DNA of 64,000 nucleotides, taken from assembly GCA_027922465.2 (NCBI GenBank), contig BQMF02000198.1:124001-188000 (forward strand), read 5' to 3'. Under the pieces are notes generated by a model. The model made no database searches, was not told the DNA's origin, and worked only from the letters and a program-made list of their open reading frames with translations. The position numbers and the translations under genes are program-made. This document shows positions 59,619 to 64,000 of this stretch, piece by piece (within the stretch, counting starts at the first letter, position 1; each line of letters begins with the position of its first letter). The DNA is from Turritopsis dohrnii. Taxonomy: Eukaryota; Cnidaria; Hydrozoa; Anthoathecata; Oceaniidae.

Positions 59619-61496
59619 CCTCGTTTTCACTATGGCCTCTTTTCCATGCCGTTATCAGGTGTTTTGATTCCGGTTTGTTACCTTGGTTATGTGATTCAGA
59701 CTTGTGCCTTTCTTTTACTCTATCTGGAAATCCGTACGTAAAAAATTCTTTTCTCATCTGTTAAAAATTTGCTCGATAAGATTTTGGCTTCTTTGTTTGT
59801 AGTTCAAAATTTTGTTTCGTTAATCGAGACTCTTAACACCTCCCATGTAAGGATAGTATTGGTGTAGACAGTGGATGACAGAGCCTGATAGCCCATCATC
59901 TATACTGAGTGAAATATCAGTCATCTTTCCCTATAAAATTCACTGAGAAGGAGTGCATTTCCATAGAAAGATACATACTATTTTAATAAGAATGCACTTC
60001 ATCGCAGTGGCTTTTTGACGATTTTACCCACTGGGAATTTCACTGAAAAAGGGATTTCTCATTAAAAAGTCATTGAAAAGTTCAATTTTCACACTTATGG
60101 GAACCGACTTTACTATGAACTTTCTCATTCAACTATCAGGTGAAATCAACAGTCTATCTCTTTTATTCTGTTATAAATCTGCAGAGAAAGATGACGTTCC
60201 CATGGACCTTTTCATTAATTACGTCATCTGCGATCTTTACGCCGTCCTCGATTTTTACGCCACCCTATCCCGTCTTTTAAGGCCGTCCTACTCGGGTTTC
60301 TTTAAAACTTCTTCTTTACTTTTATCAAAGTGATTGCAAGTTGTCAGATTTATCTTTTTATCTCCTCACTATTCATTTTCACAGAAATAATAAATGAAAT
60401 TGATAAATTTTTATGGCTACAGCAGAAAGCTAAATCTGTAGCGATAGAACTTGAGCATTTGCTTCAAAACTGTTTGAAATACGCTTTGGTGTGAATGCAA
60501 AGTCTATAAAATTTGATATGCATTCTTTTTATATGAACATGCTGAAGCTGAAAACACACCTGTTCATATGTATTATAAAATTTGTGGAAAATGGACAAAA
60601 AGTAACAACGCAAAAGAATTTTTTTGGGTTTTTTAACATTTGCAGATTTTGGCCTAGCAGTTCAGAAGACACTTTCCTCTTGATCCTTTCTGTTTTAATC
60701 GATATTTAGCAGAACAAATTGAACAGGTAATCCACATCGCGAACCAGTGTAGTCGAATGACGTAATCCACAGTCAAACCCTTAGGTGCCCATCACGTTAT
60801 TACGTTAATCTATAAAAAATACGCATGCGTACTAAGAAGAAAGTGTGTTATGTATCTTTTCATCATCCAAAGAAACATAATTATTCCGGTTTGAAAACAG
60901 GCCATGTTTGTAAAGATCGAAAGTAGCGTAATAAATGAAAATGTCTATACTTATCATGAATTTCCGGCAATAATAAAAATGTCTGAGTAGACGAGACAAA
61001 GCATTAGTTCAGCCTAAATAATCCCTCAAAAAAATTTTTTTAATTGTTTTCATAAAATTTGTTGAGCAAATCCGTCGAAGTTTTTTTTTTTGGTAGTTAG
61101 CGAGACCAGTTTTTTTTTCACTGACGTTTCGTGGGTAACACCAGTAACTCATTTAATTGACGGCAGCCGAGAAAGTTTTGCTTCTTTTCTTCTTCTGATA
61201 CGAAATGTTATATTTTAATGGTGTTTTTATAGAGATAAATTGTTACATAATATTTAATATAGATAAAAACAAAAACATGTGTGACTTTCTTTCATGAAAA
61301 AGTATTGGATACAAGTATTGGAGAAATTTAAATCACGTGTAAACCAAGCCATATACCTAATACAAAATGACCAAACATTCCGTAACGTTCTTCGCAAAGG
61401 TACTTTTCATGGAAACGTAACGGTATTGAATATATTTTCCAGGAATCTGATTCTTTTTTCCACAACAGCTATCGGCTCGATGATCTTATCTCCTAA
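59619..61496. other. Intergenic downstream of ATG4
   Basis: MITE copy 10 is the only defined repeat. Open frames at 60073-60333 and 60491-60709 show no recognisable family and are not supported as genes. T-rich tracts lie near 61080-61115. Confidence 0.45.
59944..60043 (+). repeat. MITE family F, copy 10
   Basis: 'actgagaaggagtgcatttc', 'aagaatgcacttcatcgcag' and 'tttttgacgattttacccac' followed by 'tggga'. Downstream of ATG4. Confidence 0.85.
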
Positions 61497-62345
61497 TCAC
61501 TCGCTAATTGTTTCATTGTGAAAATACCACTGAAGAGCTGACTCAGCTTTTTCTTTCGTTGTCTTCAAAATAACCAAAGCGCTTCGCAAGTCGATTAAAG
61601 TTTCGTTGACATACAAGAAATTGATCATGTTTCTACGAAGGTAATACGGTCTTGTCCAACCTTTCTCCCGGTTTTTCGTCCACGGGTCGTACCCAATAGC
61701 TTTCTCTCGCCATCCTTCAACTTTAAGGATTCGGCTACCGGTAAATTTCGCTACTCCTGGTTGTACTTGCGTGGAAATTTGTACTGGAGGCGAATGGATT
61801 GTTCAAATTTCAAATAGTTTGAGACACTTTTATGGAGTTCGTGGTCAAATTTCCATTGTTTTAATATTTTTAAACAAATAGCAAGAGATGGAATAGACAC
61901 CGGAAATAATTCACATAATGGTACCTAGTGGTCAAATCGGCTCCACCCCATTAGAGCTATACCCAGGACCTTCACATTCATCAGTTTTAATTTCATTACT
62001 ACCCTCAACCAGGAGAGGTTGTTGTTTATATATGACGTTGAATGGGAACGAGATTGGTACTTGGTTCGAACGTTCCTTTAAATGAGCTAGCCAACCACAT
62101 TTTATCAAATGCATCGTTATAGCGATCCCACATGTCTTTAGGAAATGCTTTTTCCACATCTATGTCATAACTCCAAACCCATGGTGTTACATAGGGGGGA
62201 ATCCTTTTCAGGGTACTGATGGACCACAAACGGATTTTTCTTTGGGTGATGGGTCCGTAGGTTTACCAGACACTTTCAGATAATTCAACACTTGTGTGCC
62301 GCCTAAATGAAGCCAGATTGATTTGTAATGGATATTTAAAATTTA
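61497..62345 (-). pseudogene. Hexosaminidase D-like (GH20) pseudogene, intronless fragment
   Basis: Minus-strand pieces in family order: 'SIWLHLGGTQVLNYL' (62330-62285), 'WSYDIDVEKAFPKDMW' with 'KMWLASSFKGTFEPSTNLVP' (62180-62040), 'INNNLSWLRVV' and 'KVLGIALMGWSRFDH' (62030-61935), a stop, 'PLCELFPVSIPSLA', then a last open part with 'VAKFTGSRILKVEGW' and 'GWTRPYYLRRNMINF' ending 'HNETISE' and TGA at 61497. The pieces are in at least three frames, so there are frameshifts plus an in-frame stop. The GH20 catalytic pair, Gly-Gly-Asp-Glu in active enzymes, reads Gly-Gly-Thr-Gln here. Pieces follow each other without introns, suggesting a retrocopy. The 5' half is missing. Confidence 0.75.
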
Positions 62346-62415
62346 GTTGATCATTTCTTTGATTAAGCGAACGGAATTCTGATTGGTCGGGTCAATCACG
62401 TGCGTCAACATACAG

Positions 62416-63774
62416 CAGGGTTGCCACATCTGGAAAAATGTCTGGAAATTGGCTTGTGTCTGGAAAAGTCTGGAAATTGTCTGGAATTTTGAGTATTAGT
62501 CTGGAAATGTCTGGAAATTTTATTTGACTAGTGTTGAAAAAAATTAAGCATACTTTGTGTATTTTCTTGTAAAATTTTAATAATTTTAATTAGCTCAAAT
62601 GAACTTCTGAACACTTGCTTACTGTCACTTTTTGCAATTGTTTAAAATGATGATGGTGCCTTTTCTACAATTGCTTGCTTTTCTTTCAGCGACAATAAGA
62701 TCTTTTGCATGAAAAGTACAGCAGCGTAGGCCTTGATACAGCTGACCTTTACATCATCACTTGCATTTTTTCTGATATTTTTTATTGAAATGTTACAAGT
62801 TTTCTTACTTTTTGCCTTGAAGTGAGTTAGAAAGTAGGTGAGATGTGTCATCTATAATTTTGAGCATCTCAGTTAAACTTATGCTCCCAATAAGCAAAGT
62901 AGTTAATGCTACATTTTGGTTAATATGTAACAGACACAGATCCCAAATTACCATTAGTTCAAATGAGAACAGTTCTGCTCACTTGAGAAACTTCTCCATT
63001 GCAGTATTTTCTAAATTTATATAGCCACTGTGTCAATTTGATATTAAAACTCTGTTAAATGCACTTGCTCACCTTTCAGGTAGTTGCATTTTCATATAGA
63101 TTTGTTATTTTGTTACTTTTGTTTCTGAGCAGTAGTAAGTGAAATTGACTTTTGTTAATTTATTCAACTTGTTCACAACTCACATATTGAGAAGTTTTAG
63201 AGCCTGCTAATTTACAAGGAAAAAGTAGTCGAATTTGATGTATATGAACTGATCCCTATGATATCTGATGCCCTTTACTTCTAGAAGAATGAAGTAACAG
63301 ACTGTGACAGTTTCTTAGTTGTTTACTTAACAGAACATGATTTGTTTCTTTTCTTTGTTTATTATATTGTTGATGATAACGTATAAAGCAAATATTCTTT
63401 TCCCTGTGGTCTGATGTTTGAAGCCATGGCACAAACTCAAAAAAAGTCCTCATTTTGTCAAATTTGCTGAAGTTTGGTTATTCTAGATTCTAGAATCAGC
63501 ATAATACCTTGAAAAACCCAAGAAATTAACTTGTCTGATTTTGGCTGCAAACCACCTGTTGATAATTTCCTTGAATTCTGTTTCGCCTCTGTATCTGTGA
63601 AATTAGCCAATAGACTTAAGTAAGTAGTGTTTTCTGAGTGTCTGGAAAAATAGTGCCTTTTTTAAGTTTTGTCTGGAAAAAATATATCATTTTTAAACTA
63701 AGATTCTGGAAAAAAAGTATCAATTGTATGGTTGTGTCTGGAAATTTTATTGCCAAAGGTCTGTGGCAACCCTG
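62416..63774. mobile_element. hAT-like DNA transposon remnant
   Basis: Left end 'CAGGGTTGCCAC' and right end 'GTGGCAACCCTG' are perfect 12-base inverted termini of hAT type. Near both ends 'tgtctggaaa' words are repeated many times (62430-62525 and 63635-63760), typical subterminal repeats. Flanks contain similar 8-mers 'acatacag' (62408-62415) and 'acatactg' (63777-63784), an imperfect match to a hAT-sized duplication and shifted by two bases on the right. Open frames inside are short and no transposase catalytic region could be read, so it is non-autonomous or decayed. Confidence 0.75.
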
Positions 63775-64000
63775 ATACATACTGAAAGTATAAACAAGAT
63801 ATTGGTGAACGATATGTCTAATAAAACTGTTTTTCTGGCTCCGAAACGTCATAGTGAATTGAAAAGTGGTTGAGATTAAGTTTAACAAGAGCCTCATGGC
63901 ACAAACACGATTGTAAATCTTAATTCAATGTATGCGTAATTTGTATTATAGCCATCAGTCAGGGAATTCGTAATCTTCCTTTTTGTACGAAACTATTGTT
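63775..64000. other. Non-coding right edge
   Basis: No gene or repeat recognised in the last 226 bases. Confidence 0.4.

Noticed and set aside
62642..62851. 69-aa minus-strand ORF as hAT transposase
   Set aside because: Position inside a hAT-like element fits, but no transposase motif could be read, so only the element ends are claimed.

Overview
This is animal nuclear DNA: AT-rich, with small exons, GT-AG introns and a dense, varied load of mobile elements. The genes are bilaterian-like single-copy orthologues plus a secreted protein with four ShKT domains. With the repeat style (tRNA-derived SINEs, many short MITEs, coral/Hydra-like transposon proteins) this suggests a cnidarian, perhaps a hydrozoan. 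That assignment is inference; no marker in the window proves it.

Layout, left to right. 1-1.1 kb: a non-LTR retrotransposon copy whose 5' part is inverted relative to its 3' part. 3.0-6.05 kb (+): PDCD10/CCM3, nine exons. 8.7-18.6 kb (+): DNAJC3/p58IPK, sixteen exons, with an exact ER-stress element (CCAAT-N9-CCACG) 213 bp before the start codon. 20.4-24.9 kb (+): a secreted protein with four ShKT domains; its first intron holds a 367-bp element with perfect 50-bp terminal inverted repeats around a tRNA-like sequence. 24.9-29.5 kb: non-coding, with a SINE and a minisatellite. 29.5-30.8 kb (-): an OVO-like zinc-finger factor. 31-43 kb: gene-poor, with mobile-element fossils (a possible RAG1-like zinc-binding fragment, an RLE-type C-terminal fragment, a pogo-like element with nested insertions). 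43.5-48.2 kb (-): NUSAP1 homologue. 48.8-51.5 kb: transposon debris with perfect hairpins. 52.6-59.6 kb (+): ATG4 autophagy protease, fourteen exons. 61.5-62.35 kb (-): a broken hexosaminidase D-like copy that lacks the catalytic Asp-Glu pair. 62.4-63.8 kb: a hAT-like element.

The genes do not form a pathway. They are ordinary housekeeping or developmental genes: STRIPAK/GCKIII scaffold, ER co-chaperone, secreted ShKT protein, epidermal/germline transcription factor, spindle protein, autophagy protease. Exon boundaries were set by hand from splice sites, reading-frame continuity and remembered family conservation. Reading frame closes exactly for PDCD10 (219 aa), DNAJC3 (495 aa), the ShKT protein (199 aa), OVO (292 aa) and ATG4 (437 aa). 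NUSAP1 has one junction that does not close.

The most unusual signals are the tRNA-like sequence inside a perfect-TIR element, several perfect or near-perfect foldbacks at transposon ends between 47 and 54 kb, the ERSE of DNAJC3, and 3' splice acceptors just upstream of most start codons, compatible with spliced-leader trans-splicing.
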